The notes under the pieces are model-generated. The model made no database searches. It was given only the letters and a program-made list of their open reading frames with translations, and had not been told where the DNA came from. Source: Clostridiales bacterium (lineage in GTDB: Bacteria > Bacillota > Clostridia > Christensenellales > Aristaeellaceae). From it: DNA of 64,000 nt. Both the position numbers and the translations under genes were made by a program. Each line of letters opens with the position of its first letter. Position 1 is the stretch's first letter. This document shows, piece after piece, positions 24,301-27,097 of this stretch. Location of the stretch: positions 62,001-126,000 of the forward strand of contig SVGM01000007.1 of assembly GCA_015056365.1 (NCBI GenBank), read 5' to 3'.

Positions 24301-26575
24301 TGATGTTGATCACGTCGGCGATAACCGTACCGTTGACGTTACTCTTCAGGGTGACCGTCGCACCGGGGGCGATGATCATACCGGTCATCTGGCCGGTGGT
24401 GATGTTCTTGCCCTCAGCATTGATGAAGTTCCAAATGACCTTGCCGTTGGAGAACTCCGTCACTTCGCTGGTACTCTGCTGCTGGCCGTTGATGGAAACG
24501 TAGGCGCGGTCGGGCATCTTGATATAGGACGCGCCGCTGCAGTCCACGTTGATAACGATCGTACCACTGGTGTTGTTGGAGAACTCCAGATGGATCTCAG
24601 AGGGCAGGGCATCAAGCTCGCTGGCCGTAATGTTGTAGTAGCCAGCGCCGCTGTCGCTCACCAGCTCCAGAATGCCGTAGCCCTTGCCAGTGTTCAAGTT
24701 TTCATTGATACCGGCATTCACGCTGTGGCTTGCCAGGCTGGCGGAAGTGCTCAGAACGTTCGATTTCACGGCCGCCAAATCGACGAACATGGTGCTCTTG
24801 CTAGCGTCGATAACAAAATTGCTGGGCCGGTCGATCTTGGTCAGGTTGGGGTTGCTTTCGGAGAAAAGGTAGATCTCCGCGCCGCTGCTGCTCAGCGCCA
24901 GGCTGTTACCGGCGCCCAGAGCCAGCACGTGGTTGCTGTTGCTGGAGCTGCCGCTGTTGCGGTGCTCATAGTTGACGATATAGTGCAGCTCATCGGGATA
25001 GCTGTTGGTACCGAAATTGCTGATATGGCCGCCGGTGCTCTTGACCGTATTGGCCAGGATGTTACCGTTGGTATGGGTGTCAACGTTCACCGTATCAAAG
25101 GCAACGATATGGAAGTTGCCCGCGATGCCCAGAACGTGATCGTCGTCATAGTACTTACCGTTCTGATAGGAGGTATACGCGCCGGTCTGGGTATTGACGG
25201 TAATGGTGCCCTTGGCGAACTCCTTATCCATGCCCGTGTAACCGATCTCGCGGTTATTCAGCAGGCCGATGGTAACGGTATTGCCGTTCTGCTCGACCTT
25301 TTCCGCCATAAAATAGTCATCGGCGATCTTCATATTGTCGAGCCCGTTGACGGTACGCTGCGCTTTGATGTACAGGGTATCGCCCTCGCCGATCACGTTG
25401 TAGGCGGCGGGTTTATAGTTTTTATTGTTCTGGTAGCTCTGGCCCTGCTTCAGGGTCAGCAGCTTCACTTCACCCTGGACGCCGTCAAGCACCTGCAGCT
25501 GAGCCTTGTAGCTGTTGTTCTCGAAATTGACGGGGGCCACGGGGCTCAGGGCGTTGCCCTGCTCATCCATCATGACCACGTACAGGCCGGGATCGTTCTG
25601 GTTTGCAAGCGCAGCAGGCTGACGTACGCCCTCAACCTCTTTCTCCACCGTTACGTTCACATCAAGGTTGGTGAGCTTGTTCAGCAGCGTAACGTCATCG
25701 CCTTCGACCCGAACGACAAACTGTTCCTGGCTGCTAATGCCGTTGTTGTCAAAGTCCAGACCCACAACGCTTTCAGCTCCATAAACGTCGAACATGGATG
25801 CCTGGAATTCGCCGCTATAGTTTCTGTTGTTGTGGTCCTTCGCAATCAGCACCTTCACGCTGCCGGCAATATCCTCAGCAGCGCCGATGCTGACAAAATA
25901 GCTGTAAGAACCGTCGTCATTGCGCACGGCATTCAGAGGTGCAACATTGGTGGTGGCGTTGCCCTCTTCATCCATGAACACCACGGACAGGGAGGGCGGA
26001 TTGTTGATGTTGGTCACGTCAACAACATTGCCGTTGTCATCCCGCTTGATGGACAGGGTCACATCACGGGTGTAGACCGTATTGGTCAGCACAACCGTAA
26101 CGTTGTCGCTTTCGTCCTTGGACATTTCCACCACAAAAGCATCCGTCGCGTCATAGACGGTGTTGTTGGCGTTGGCGTCAAACAGAGCCACGTCACCATT
26201 GCCGTAGAAGTTATTGCCCACGGAAATTCCCAGCTCACCATCGGTCTGAGAGATGGCCGTCTCATACTTGCCGGTTTCGCCGGAATGGCGGGGCGTAGCA
26301 CGGAAACTCACGTTGCCATCCTTAAGGATCGCAAGCTGGAAGGGGAAGTTGCCACCTGCCACATCGACAGGCTCAGGGTCTGCCCCGTTCTCGGAACGGT
26401 ATACCAAAACAGTGGCCGCTCCGAAGGGGCCAGTAATGTCATGGTACTCCGCCATATTGAACGTGCTGGACAAGCCGCTGTCGGCAGCAAAGGCAGGACC
26501 CATGTCGCCAATCAGCATACACAGGCACATCACCAGTGCGAGTACTCTCCGGAGGAAATTCCCGTTGTTCTTCAT
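1..26575 (-). CDS. Giant Cna_B-repeat cell-surface adhesin or stalk protein, 3' end outside window
   Basis: The frame is open from an ATG at 26575 to the window edge, giving at least 8,858 codons with no stop; I checked stretches with unusual composition (18.96-19.38 and 22.02-22.86 kb) codon by codon and both are open. An AAAGGAAG ribosome site lies about 9 nt upstream. Residues 1-30 are a signal peptide (MKNNGNFLRR start, hydrophobic core, AFA/AD cleavage). In order follow a region of related modules (about 31-455), a choice-of-anchor-A-like domain (about 480-760), a SpaA-like domain (about 770-850), about 16 Cna_B repeats, three pilin isopeptide-linkage domains (about 2480-2837), about 63 Cna_B repeats, and a SpaA-like domain at the edge. 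Such proteins are normally exported, stiffened by Lys-Asn isopeptide bonds and sortase-anchored; the anchor would lie outside the window. I estimate close to 1 MDa from residue count. The ligand cannot be told from sequence. Confidence 0.93.
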   Translation of the reverse strand, partial: MKNNGNFLRRVLALVMCLCMLIGDMGPAFAADSGLSSTFNMAEYHDITGPFGAATVLVYRSENGADPEPVDVAGGNFPFQLAILKDGNVSFRATPRHSGETGKYETAISQTDGELGISVGNNFYGNGDVALFDANANNTVYDATDAFVVEMSKDESDNVTVVLTNTVYTRDVTLSIKRDDNGNVVDVTNINNPPSLSVVFMDEEGNATTNVAPLNAVRNDDGSYSYFVSIGAAEDIAGSVKVLIAKDHNNRNYSGEFQASMFDVYGAESVVGLDFDNNGISSQEQFVVRVEGDDVTLLNKLTNLDVNVTVEKEVEGVRQPAALANQNDPGLYVVMMDEQGNALSPVAPVNFENNSYKAQLQVLDGVQGEVKLLTLKQGQSYQNNKNYKPAAYNVIGEGDTLYIKAQRTVNGLDNMKIADDYFMAEKVEQNGNTVTIGLLNNREIGYTGMDKEFAKGTITVNTQTGAYTSYQNGKYYDDDHVLGIAGNFHIVAFDTVNVDTHTNGNILANTVKSTGGHISNFGTNSYPDELHYIVNYEHRNSGSSSNSNHVLALGAGNSLALSSSGAEIYLFSESNPNLTKIDRPSNFVIDASKSTMFVDLAAVKSNVLSTSASLASHSVNAGINENLNTGKGYGILELVSDSGAGYYNITASELDALPSEIHLEFSNNTSGTIVINVDCSGASYIKMPDRAYVSINGQQQSTSEVTEFSNGKVIWNFINAEGKNITTGQMTGMIIAPGATVTLKSNVNGTVIADVINIKAESHRTDFTGTVQEVELSFRLIKKDADTGVELSGAVFELYREGNSDNKYTATTRNGRIHFGGLTAGNYILKEVTPPDGYVLPTPNEWRIELNEDGSIKSVPEGMSIISHTPEELLVENRTQNIPQETDVTVKFVKNWDDNNQTDKRPESIKVILYKRVNGQASVVEEKLLKASDNWTWTWQNLPAYDENGQYLTYYLREEPVNGYTSSYIASLNSIENVYTYTNTLVNTETTSVDGFKTWANDNEGIRPEKLIIRLNKTVNGHTTSNIQNVEVTATNGWKWSFTDLPKYEDNVLIEYTITEDVIPGYSTVVNGYNVTNTYNNEETEITVNKQWNDAGKEGNRPSSVTIRLHKNVNGNVTNNIATANVTGDSWTYTFTKLPKFEKGHQVQYFITEDDVPGYSSNVNGFTVTNTPEDEKVEITVNKVWKGGIAQKYMNEGIGIRLMRQTDDNNKSFVEFHQLHNGENWSYTFTNLPKHDENGKEYTYSVEELNVEGYTSTQERNGNTITITNDRESEKVYISVTKYWNDRWNANGNRPGGIVVTLYRKAGDLVEKVKDSEGFTGDNHIDRWSYYFGEFDKYAPDGTEYEYYITEQTVEGYETQIDGFTITNTPAYANINLSKVWEDGNRTQRPGGLAFYLKRRVNGVQDTSFGNAQGHYIWVEFNWTNRTAKCQALLGSGKTIPIAEDGSWSLSSNYINGGPLDLYNSANEKYEYYLEEVPPVWYGEQQFNYWVSKEESWEGSDYNVTFTNGLGAVKTEASVVKVWNDKNNQDGKRPGELSVQLLKNGVYYNEYTLNEENNWRVTVSDLDKYEVINNEGTRIEYTWTEGNLPEGYSLTKTSVNGTVTTLTNSYTPEVINLTVKKVWDDNNDEDQIRPTTLSVALKNGDKVVRTVTLSKGNGWTYSVKNLPKYANGEEIEYTWTEDEEGLPDGYTLTDTSVNGAVTTLTNTHKIEKTEATIVKVWNDGDNQDGIRPTSLTVELSNGQSVVETVTLNEGNEWTATVQNLPMKANGQDITYTWVEKNLPAGYALTDTSVDGTVTTLTNSHTPEKTEASVLKVWNDAGNQDGKRPTELKVTLSNGTEVTLNEDNDWTATIENLPKYAGGVEIEYTWSEDEEGLPEGYTLTGNTKAGTLTTLTNSYTPEETEAKIIKVWNDAGNQDGKRPTELKVTLSNGTEVTLNEDNDWTATIENLPKYAGGVEIEYTWSEDESSLPEGYTLTGNTKVGTITTLTNSYTPEETEATIVKVWDDEEDHDGFRPTELKVTLSNGTEVTLNEDNDWTATIENLPKYAGGVEIEYTWSEDEEGLPEGYTLTGNTKVGTITTLTNSYTPEETEASVLKVWNDAGNQDGKRPTELKVTLSNGTEVTLKEENQWTATVTGLPKYANGVEIEYTWSEDEEGLPEGYTLTGNTKAGTLTTLTNSYTPEETEASVLKVWNDAGNQDGKRPTELTVTLSNGTSVVGTVTLNQGNGWTDKIENLPKYAGGVEIEYTWSEDEEGLPEGYTLTKTEKVGTLTTLTNSYTPEVIDITATKVWSDASNQDRIRPTEITFILKANGEVVPNQSKTFSGTGDTWTVTWENLPKKANGQDITYTVEEASVPEGYTKSESGLTVTNTHTPDTVDISVTKEWVENNSKNTEHEGVSVQLKADGKEYGNVVTLSKDNTWSYTWNDLPKKAGGTDIKYTISEVQVPTGYVSVPTFTKDEEGNVTYTIKNIYVDEESAVLEAKKVVTGEGAKLSAGKFSFQLKDKDGTVLQTVSNADNGSVTFNPINYQTAGTYTYTISEVKGNAGGYTYDETSYTATVTVEQDQDTKQLTVNVAYEGLKDEEDVPTFTNNYEAKPTSASIPVKKEYAYAEGLNAPDITSEFTFTLKAVTKGAPMPATTEWKNDGDTYTFGPITFDKAGVYEYTITEEGSVPGVHNDENATKTVTITVEDDGNGQLVASTGLTGDQKVTFTNTYRVEQTTEKIPVQKILSVPEGLTGPNITNKFTFTLTAVTDKAPMPAQAVLTNPENGEMEFGPITFTAPGTYQYTVSESNTVIGVTNDAEATRNVTIVVADERDGTLSTKVQIEGAAKATFTNTMQTVEVKGTKVWEDNNNQDGKRLASVKINLLANGKATGKSVTVTENDDWSWAFTNLPKYENENLITYTVTEDKVEYYDTEITGTAAGGFTVTNTHTPETVNVEGSKVWKDDNDRDRKRPESITIRLHKTVGGTTTEVEVKTVKGTDNWNWSFTDLPKYEGGVEIEYSITEDAVPNYTTTSITGSVADGFTVTNSYTPEKTQISVKKVWDDANNQDGIQPADISVQLKANGESYGQAVTLSSANTWSHTWTELPKNAAGTPIAYAVEEVEVPDGYSVSVTGNATTGYVITNTHAPAEVEVSVEKVWNDSDNQDGLRPATIKVQLLADGKKCGDEVELSAPTWSYKWTGLDKKAGGKDISYTVAEQAAVDGYTVSYGKAVDATTGNVSLTITNTHTPEKTQISVTKSWDDANNQDGIRPADVKVQLYANGKAQGAEVELNEGNTWSHTWTGLDKKAGGQVINYTVEEVNLPTGYEKNTTGNAANGYVITNKHEPAEVKVSVKKVWDDANNQDGKRTSVTVQLKANGKNYGDAVTLSSSNNWSYEWTGLAKKAAGQAITYTVAEEVTVAGYTVRYGKTVDEETGDVEITVTNKHEPEKTSVSGTKSWDDADNQDGKRPTSIVINLLADGRQIKSVTVPGEDGKWSWIFTNLPKYKEGEVGEEIKYTFTEDKVEGYTTNITGDMANGFTVTNSYTPGKTFISGTKVWDDANDQDRMRPEKITIRLMKQVGDEQAVATGDVVELTKDGNPDWSFNDLDEYENGKKITYSVTEDKVDGYQTEIAKTESGVTITNTHVPEKTQISVEKKWEDADNQDNIRPASVTIQLLADGKAVEGKTVVLSESNSWKASFTELDKFNAGKEIKYTVAEPSVPTGYTVAVTGTAAAGYVVTNTHAPETIEISGQKTWVDNNNQDGKRPESITIKLMDGETEVKTETVKPNEKGEWTWKFTGLPKHRAGKVGEVINYTIEEIEVEGYDVEVNGFNLTNTHEPETIEISGEKTWVDNNNQDGKRPESIIIKLLAGGAEVDSQTVTPDAEGKWTWSFTGLDKYKAGEEIVYTITEKTVAGYTADVNGYDVTNTHTPETIEISGQKTWVDEQNQDGKRPESITIKLMDGETEVKTETVKPNEKGEWTWKFTDLPKYRAGKVGEEIVYTITEEAVTGYTTEVNGYNVTNTHEPEKTQITVTKSWDDENDQDDIRPETVLVQLYANNVAYGEAVELSETNTWTYTWENLDKYAGGSKIIYTVDEFEAAEDELKNYTKSIGGSAEGGFVITNTHEPEETSVSGFKTWNDAGNQDGIRPTRITIKLLADGVETGKTQTVTAAEDGTWSWSFTGLDKYKNGKEIAYTIKEIEVGGYKSVASGYNLINTHEPEKTSLSGKKDWEDNDDQDDIRPDSVTVKLLADGEETGKTATATAEGGWTWSFENLDKFAGGKEIAYTVEEIEPEGYEAEYDIDDETGFVTITNTHEPEKTSLSGEKAWDDDDNYDGIRPTAVTIKLLANGDETGKTATASQSNGWKWSFTGLDKYAAGEEIEYTVEEVVDDKLAGYGAEYETDEETGFITITNKHTPTTVNISGTKTWDDDENRDGIRPEKIIINLLADGVKVDSKEVTAAEDGTWSWSFTGLRKFHQGGKTEIKYTITEEAVTGYTAEVNGYNVTNTHTPETVKVEGEKHWEDANNQDGIRPGFITINLLADGVLVESKTVTAANNWKWSFIDLPKYKEGEVGDEIEYTITENAVNGYTPEVTGYDVTNTHTPELIDLDGEKTWNDNNDQDGKRPTSITITLLANGTAVRDPITVTKDDGWKWKFEDLPKYEGGTEIGYSVKEDVVTDYGTIVSGMDVTNSYTPGKTSLSGVKVWDDDNNRDGKRPEQITIRLMKQVGTEQAVATGDVVVLTKGGDLTWSFTNLDEYENGKKITYSVVEDEVTGYTTTYSEDTTIITNTYEPEKTSISGSKTWVDGDNQDGSRPESITINLLADNNVVDSKSVTPDEDGNWSWSFDKLPKYRDGGVAIVYTFSEEAVEGYNTTYSDGTKTIINTYETKTTEIAVEKAWDDAEDQDGVRPDSVTIQLLADGKAVEGKTVVLSESNNWTDSFTGLPKYRDKGTEIVYTVEETPVPEGYNVAITGSAAAGYVVTNTHETDTTEVSGSKTWTDNDDQDGIRPEFITINLLANGEKVDSMTVEPDEDGNWTWSFTGLPENANGEAIEYTITEEAVTGYTPKVTGYNVENTHETETTEITVEKDWEDADDQDGVRPGSVTIQLLADGKAVTGKTVVLSESNNWTDSFTGLPKYRDKGTEIVYTVEEAPVPTGYTVAVTGSAAEGFVVTNTHKTETTEISGEKDWEDADDQDGVRPEFITIHLYADDTEIDDVTVTPDEDGNWTWSFDELPKYRDKGTEIVYTFTEDEVDGYDTTYSEDTTIITNTHETETTEVSGTKTWEDADNQDGIRPESITINLLANGEKVDSATVTAEDEWSWSFTELDKYADGEKIVYTITEDAVDGYTADVDGYDVTNTHVPGKTSVSGSKVWTDNDDQDGKRPESITIRLHKTVNGKTTEVANKTVTAADEWKWSFTELPVKENGTVISYSITEDAVENYTSEVKGHSVVNTHTPETVDVNGAKTWTDNDDQDGVRPERITIRLYKKVGDKTSEVAVKTVTEDDDWQWSFEKLPKYEGGVEIVYTITEDAVTGYTTKVNGYNVTNTHTPETTSVSGTKTWVDADDQDGIRPESIEINLLADGVVIDTVTVTEADEWSWSFTELPKYAVGEEIVYTITEEAVDGYNAQVNGYNVTNTHKPETTEVSGTKTWVDNNDQDGIRPESIVINLLANGEMVDSATVTAKDEWSWSFTELPKYAAGEEIVYTITEEAVTGYEAKVNGYDVTNTHEPETTEVSGTKTWNDNENQDGKRPESITINLLANGEKVDSVTVTAADEWSWSFTELDKYAAGKEIEYTITEETVTGYTAEIKDYDVTNKHEPEKVSVSVEKTWADASNQDGKRPASVTVHLLADGTEVESVVLNATNTWQHTWSDLDKYSNGQLIAYTVTEDAVAEYETKIDNVTTEVDKISYKITNTHSPEKTQISGIKTWNDAENQDGVRPESITINLLANGTKVDSKTVTEEDDWSWSFTGLDKYADGKAIVYTITEDAVEGYTTEVNGYNVTNSYTPDKTFVSGTKEWNDANDQDGKRPESITIRLYANGEEVASKTVTAEDKWTWSFTGLDKYEAGKAIVYTISEDAVTGYETEVDGYDVTNSYTPETTEVSGTKTWIDNNDQDGIRPENIVINLLANGEKVASKTVTAEDEWSWSFTELDKYEGGKEIVYTITEEAVTGYNAQVNGYDVTNTHTPETTSVSGTKTWKDNNDQDGKRPQSVTINLLANGEKVASKTVTKVDNWSWSFTDLDKYEGGVEIVYTITEETVDGYTTEINGYDVTNTHKPETTKVEGTKTWNDNDDQDGKRPTSITINLLANGEKVDSKVVNATNNWSWSFTELDKYEAGKEIVYTITEDAVEGYETEVTGYDVTNTHKPETTKVEGIKTWNDAENQDGKRPEGIMISLLANGEKVDSKVVTAKDEWKWSFTELDKYEAGKEIVYTITEEAVTGYETEVDGYDVTNKHEPEQTQITVTKSWNDENDQDGIRPEAVLVQLYANNVACGEAVELSETNTWTYTWENLDKYAGGSEIIYTVDEVEVPEDYAKNIGGSAEGGFVITNTHETEETSLSGVKTWNDADDQDGIRPDSVIIKLLANGEETGKTDTATETDNWTWSFEKLDKYADGVEIEYTVEEIVPEGYEAGYHTEETTGFVTINNTHETEETSLSGEKVWEDNEDQDGIRPDSVTVKLLADGVETGKTATATAEGGWIWSFTNLDKFAGGEEIVYTVEEVEVEGYESEVEVVNGKIVITNTHAPEKTRIEGMKVWDDSDDYDGIRPETVTINLLAGGEVIDTTTATKADNWAWSFTDLDKYAAGVEIEYDVEEVAVPEYTVEYGKQDDKIIIENDHEVYTTSLSGTKAWSDDDNRDGIRPATITVYLLADGVQVDSKEVPVAEDGTCTWSFTDLVKYRKGGKVEIVYTFAEESVEGYTTTFSADGKTIINTHENETIDVMGGKTWIDNDNQDGKRPASITINLLADGEKVDSKTITAENNWKWIFTNLPKYKEGEVGKEIKYTITEETVAEYTTEINGYNVTNTHIPELIDLDGEKTWNDNNDQDGKRPTSITITLLANGKAVRGPITVTEDDGWKWKFEDLPKYEGGTEIVYSVKEDAVTDYGTTVNGMDVTNSYTPGKTSLSGVKVWDDDNNRDGKRPEQITIRLMKQVGIEQAVATGDVVVLTETTGLSWSFTDLDEYENGKKITYSVVEDAVTGYTTDITADDKGYVTITNSYVPMTTEISGAKTWNDSDNQDGKRPTSIVINLLADGVKVDTVTVGHQEGWAWKFTDKPVYRDGGVEIVYTITEEAVIGYTTEVIGYDVINTYETETTEIAVEKVWDDAEDQDGVRPDSVTIQLLADGKAVEGKTVVLSESNNWKASFTDLAKYRNMGTEIVYTVEETPVPAEYTVAITGSAAEGYVVTNSYETEITEISGEKIWVDNDDQDGIRPESITINLLANGVKVDSTTVTAGSNGEWTWSFTGLDKYADGVEIDYTFTEEVVEGYTTTYSDDTKTITNTYKPETIEISGSKTWNDANDQDGKRPESIVINLLADGTKVATKMVTETEGWSWSFTDLAKYRDGGIEIEYTITEETVAGYTTTIKGYDVTNSYTPEKISVEGAKTWQDNNDQDGKRPDSITIELYANGKLEASKSVTESDNWSWSFTDLDKFADGQEIVYTIKEIVPAGYKATVDGYNVTNDYTTETVDVNGTKTWADNGDQDGLRPTSIVINLFADGTKIDSTSTNGAADWKWSFTDLPKYRDGGVEIIYTVTEDAVEGYTTTIEGYEITNTHKTETVDVNGVKTWNDNDDQDGKRPESIVINLLADGAVIDTKTVTEADQWSWSFTELPKYRDQGVEIVYTITEEAVTGYTTEVKGYNVTNTHETETTDVEGTKTWNDADDQDGIRPESIVINLLANGKKVDSATVTAANGWKWSFTGLDKYEDGKEIVYTITEEAVTGYTSKVNGYNVTNTHKPETTSVSGTKTWNDANDQDGKRPESIIINLLADGAVVDTKTVTEAEGWSWSFTDLDKFAAGKEIVYTITEETVAGYTAVVTGYDVENAYTPGVTSVNGTKTWVDNNDQDGIRPESIVINLLADGAVIDTKTVTAADSWSWSFTKLPIYRDGGIEIVYTITEEAVTGYTTEIDGYDVTNTHITETTDVEGTKTWVDADDQDGIRPESIVINLLADGAVIDTVTVTEADNWSWSFTELDKFAAGKEIVYTITEEAVTGYTTEVNGYDVINTHETETTDVEGTKTWVDADNQDGIRPESIIINLLADGAVIATKTVTEADNWSWSFTDLDKFAAGKEIVYTITEEAVTGYTTEIDGYDVINTHETETTDVEGTKTWVDADNQDGIRPATITINLLADGAVIDTKTVTEADQWSWSFTELPKYRDQGVEIVYTITEEAVTGYTTEINGYDVINTHETETTDVEGTKTWVDADNQDGIRPESIVINLLADGAVIATKTVTEAEGWSWSFTDLDKFAAGKEIVYTITEEAVAGYTTEIDGYDVTNTHITETTDVEGTKTWVDADNQDGKRPESIIINLLADGAVIATKTVTEADNWSWSFTDLDKFAAGKEIVYTITEEAVTGYTTEIEGYNAINTHITETTEVTGTKTWVDADNQDGIRPVSIVIKLMDGETVVKTATVTEADQWSWSFTDLPKYRAGKVGEEIVYTIAEEAVTGYTAEVTGYDVTNTHKPETTEITGKKTWNDLNNIYFKRPDSVTIRLLADGVEIDNRVVTEADNWSWTFADLPVYKAGAVGQKINYTITEDVVTGYITTVEDYNVLNTMNMVEFIKLDEQTGKTLPGAQFALYEGGAATAGLGQPVETWTSGTGSKILAGLKVGQTYTIVETKAPSGFVAMAPFVFTVELTDIPGTYRSFSASNCHEY
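4400..7255 (-). repeat. Higher-order duplicated block, C-terminal-side copy
   Basis: This roughly 2.85-kb block of about ten Cna_B units matches the block at about 11.69-14.55 kb in unit order. Landmarks show constant offset: 4424 against 11705 (7,281 bp), 5052 against 12336, 5349 against 12633 and 5604 against 12888 (all 7,284 bp), and 6981 against 14271 (7,290 bp). All offsets differ by whole codons. Units unlike the array consensus occur in the same order in both copies, so a block copy explains it better than independent drift. Confidence 0.8.
11690..14550 (-). repeat. Higher-order duplicated block, N-terminal-side copy
   Basis: This is the partner of the block at 4.40-7.26 kb, offset by 7,281-7,290 bp. 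The copies keep unusual units in register, including the one whose closing segment is set by the CAGCGGCAGAGCC stretch near 11705 and the one whose linker carries the AAGCCGCCTTCAGCG stretch near 14275. A shorter, partly deleted third relative may lie at 15.43-16.15 kb, where some of the same unusual units appear in the same order with others missing. Confidence 0.78.
18060..19140 (-). other. Three tandem pilin isopeptide-linkage (FctA/Spy0128-type) domains
   Basis: Three consecutive modules of about 115-120 residues (near 19135-18800, 18795-18435 and 18430-18065) interrupt the Cna_B arrays. Each has F-x-F-x-L near the start, a G-x-x-x-F-x-P/F-G-P-I-x-F/Y strand, a G-x-Y-x-Y-T-(I/V)-x-E motif, a T-V-x-V-x-x-D stretch and a closing F-T-N-x-Y/M. 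This is the streptococcal pilin isopeptide-linkage repeat pattern (FctA, the Spy0128 family). Known members form intramolecular Lys-Asn bonds. They sit between the roughly 16-repeat and roughly 63-repeat Cna_B arrays. Confidence 0.82.
19150..23985 (-). repeat. Cna_B repeat array A (about 16 domains)
   Basis: I counted about 16 consecutive Cna_B-type domains from the recurring Lys-x-Trp strand plus the R-P-x-S/E and W-x-x-x-x-x-x-L-P motifs. Most are 280-300 bp. The array is mixed: members near 23.0-23.9 kb are divergent, those from 21.8 to 22.9 kb are AT-richer and longer, and those from 19.8 to 21.2 kb are nearly identical 282-bp units. Most units keep the Lys of K-V/T-W, a Glu in the Y-x-(I/V)-x-E strand and the Asn of the closing T-N-x strand, the three residues that form an isopeptide bond in known CnaB folds. 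Confidence 0.85.
19770..21180 (-). repeat. Five near-identical tandem 282-bp Cna_B units
   Basis: Corresponding points of successive units fall at 19833, 20127, 20409, 20691 and 20973. The last three steps are exactly 282 bp (94 codons) and the first is 294 bp. The units share long identical stretches, including the block encoding the EYTWSEDEEGLPEGYTLTG-like segment, and differ at only scattered positions. This is far more similar than other repeats in the gene and points to recent tandem duplication or ongoing homogenisation. Confidence 0.85.
24025..24285 (-). other. SpaA-like prealbumin-type domain linking tip to stalk
   Basis: About residues 765-850 read LSFRLIKKDADTGVELSGAV, then FELYREGNS, HFGGLTAGNYILKEVTPPDG and a final VENRT. 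This is the classic SpaA/Cna_B2 pattern: a Lys in the first strand, the D-x-x-T-G-x-x-L-x-G-A-x-F-x-L motif, the G-L-x-x-G-x-Y-x-L-x-E-x-x-x-P-x-G-Y-like motif, and Asn in the last strand. Lys, Glu and Asn suitable for an internal isopeptide bond are all present. It differs from the Cna_B stalk repeats that follow. Confidence 0.8.
24290..25150 (-). other. Choice-of-anchor-A-like (collagen-binding-type) adhesin domain
   Basis: About residues 475-760 read GNFHIVAFDTVNVDTHTNGN near the start and contain FVIDASKS, GKVIWNFINAEG, GMIIAPGATVTL and NGTVIADVINI towards the end. The order of a valine/asparagine-rich beta region, a W-N-F motif, an IIAPGA motif and a final N-G-x-V-I-A motif is what I know from choice-of-anchor-A domains at the tips of Gram-positive and actinobacterial surface proteins. 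It precedes a SpaA-like domain, the usual arrangement. The assignment is from motif recognition only. Confidence 0.7.
25200..26485 (-). other. N-terminal region of the giant protein with related modules
   Basis: This part encodes about residues 31-455, between the signal peptide and the choice-of-anchor-A-like domain. It has at least two, perhaps three, related stretches, each with a phrase of the type LSVVFMDEEGN or LYVVMMDEQGN followed by an alanine/proline-rich step and a beta-strand-rich segment. It contains no Cna_B signature. I do not recognise a named family. By position it is the distal tip of the protein and could carry binding activity; that is inference. Confidence 0.5.
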
Positions 26576-26641
26576 ACAACAATACTTCCTTTCGTCTCAT
26601 GATCGGTACGAGACAGTATTGGTAATCATTCTTTATCAAGC

Positions 26642-26664
26642 TATACAATGGTTTTCATTGTATA
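26642..26664. promoter_or_regulatory. Perfect inverted repeat at the predicted start of the giant-gene transcript
   Basis: TATACAATG and CATTGTATA form a perfect 9-bp inverted repeat separated by five bases. Its upstream edge falls about 6 nt past the -10 box of the giant-gene promoter, so it covers roughly +1 to +22. It could be an operator or a hairpin at the 5' end of the mRNA. A related motif lies at the same place relative to the promoter at 29409-29438. Confidence 0.6.
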
Positions 26665-26669
26665 CTCGT

Positions 26670-26698
26670 ATTGTAGAGTCAATCAAGAAGGGTGTCAA
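26670..26698 (-). promoter_or_regulatory. Sigma-A-type promoter of the giant surface protein
   Basis: On the minus strand, TTGACA (26698-26693) is followed after exactly 17 bp by TACAAT (26675-26670). The -35 box is a perfect consensus and the -10 differs at one position. The predicted start near 26663 leaves a leader of about 90 nt before the ATG at 26575. The strength of the site suggests high expression unless it is repressed. Confidence 0.78.
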
Positions 26699-26938
26699 AT
26701 ATGTAACCCTCCTGTAACCGCAGAAAACCCTTATAAATCAACGGTTTTCGCAAAACACAATATCTTGTGGTACCCTCTCGGAAAACTTTGTAAAAACCAC
26801 ACAAATTTCCCGTTGTTTTCTTGTTCAATTTTAGGCCAAAATGCGACTCCGCGTCCAACAATACTGTATTCATTTTATTCGCTTTTTACCCTTCGCAGCC
26901 CTCCCGAAAATTTTTTTAATTTTTTTTGCATTTTCCTC

Positions 26939-26967
26939 TTGCCAAACATGCCGACCTCGTGTATAAT
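26939..26967 (+). promoter_or_regulatory. Promoter of tRNA-Thr
   Basis: TTGCCA (26939-26944) and a perfect TATAAT (26962-26967) are separated by 17 bp. The tRNA begins 21 bp after the -10 box. Confidence 0.8.
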
Positions 26968-26988
26968 GTCAATGTTGCGTCAAGCAAT

Positions 26989-27064
<76 letters not shown>

Positions 27065-27068
27065 GTTA

Positions 27069-27097
27069 ACTCCTCTGCAATAGCAGAGGAGTTTTTT
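27069..27097 (+). terminator. Intrinsic terminator of tRNA-Thr
   Basis: ACTCCTCTGC and GCAGAGGAGT form a 10-bp perfect stem with an AATA loop, followed by six T. Confidence 0.93.

Noticed and set aside
8-26602. Three very long plus-strand frames (8-19048, 19391-22048, 22871-26602) as giant repeat proteins.
   Set aside because: They are in codon register antisense to the Cna_B gene, have no ribosome site or promoter, and have no recognisable domain. The minus-strand frame has signal peptide, promoter and domains.
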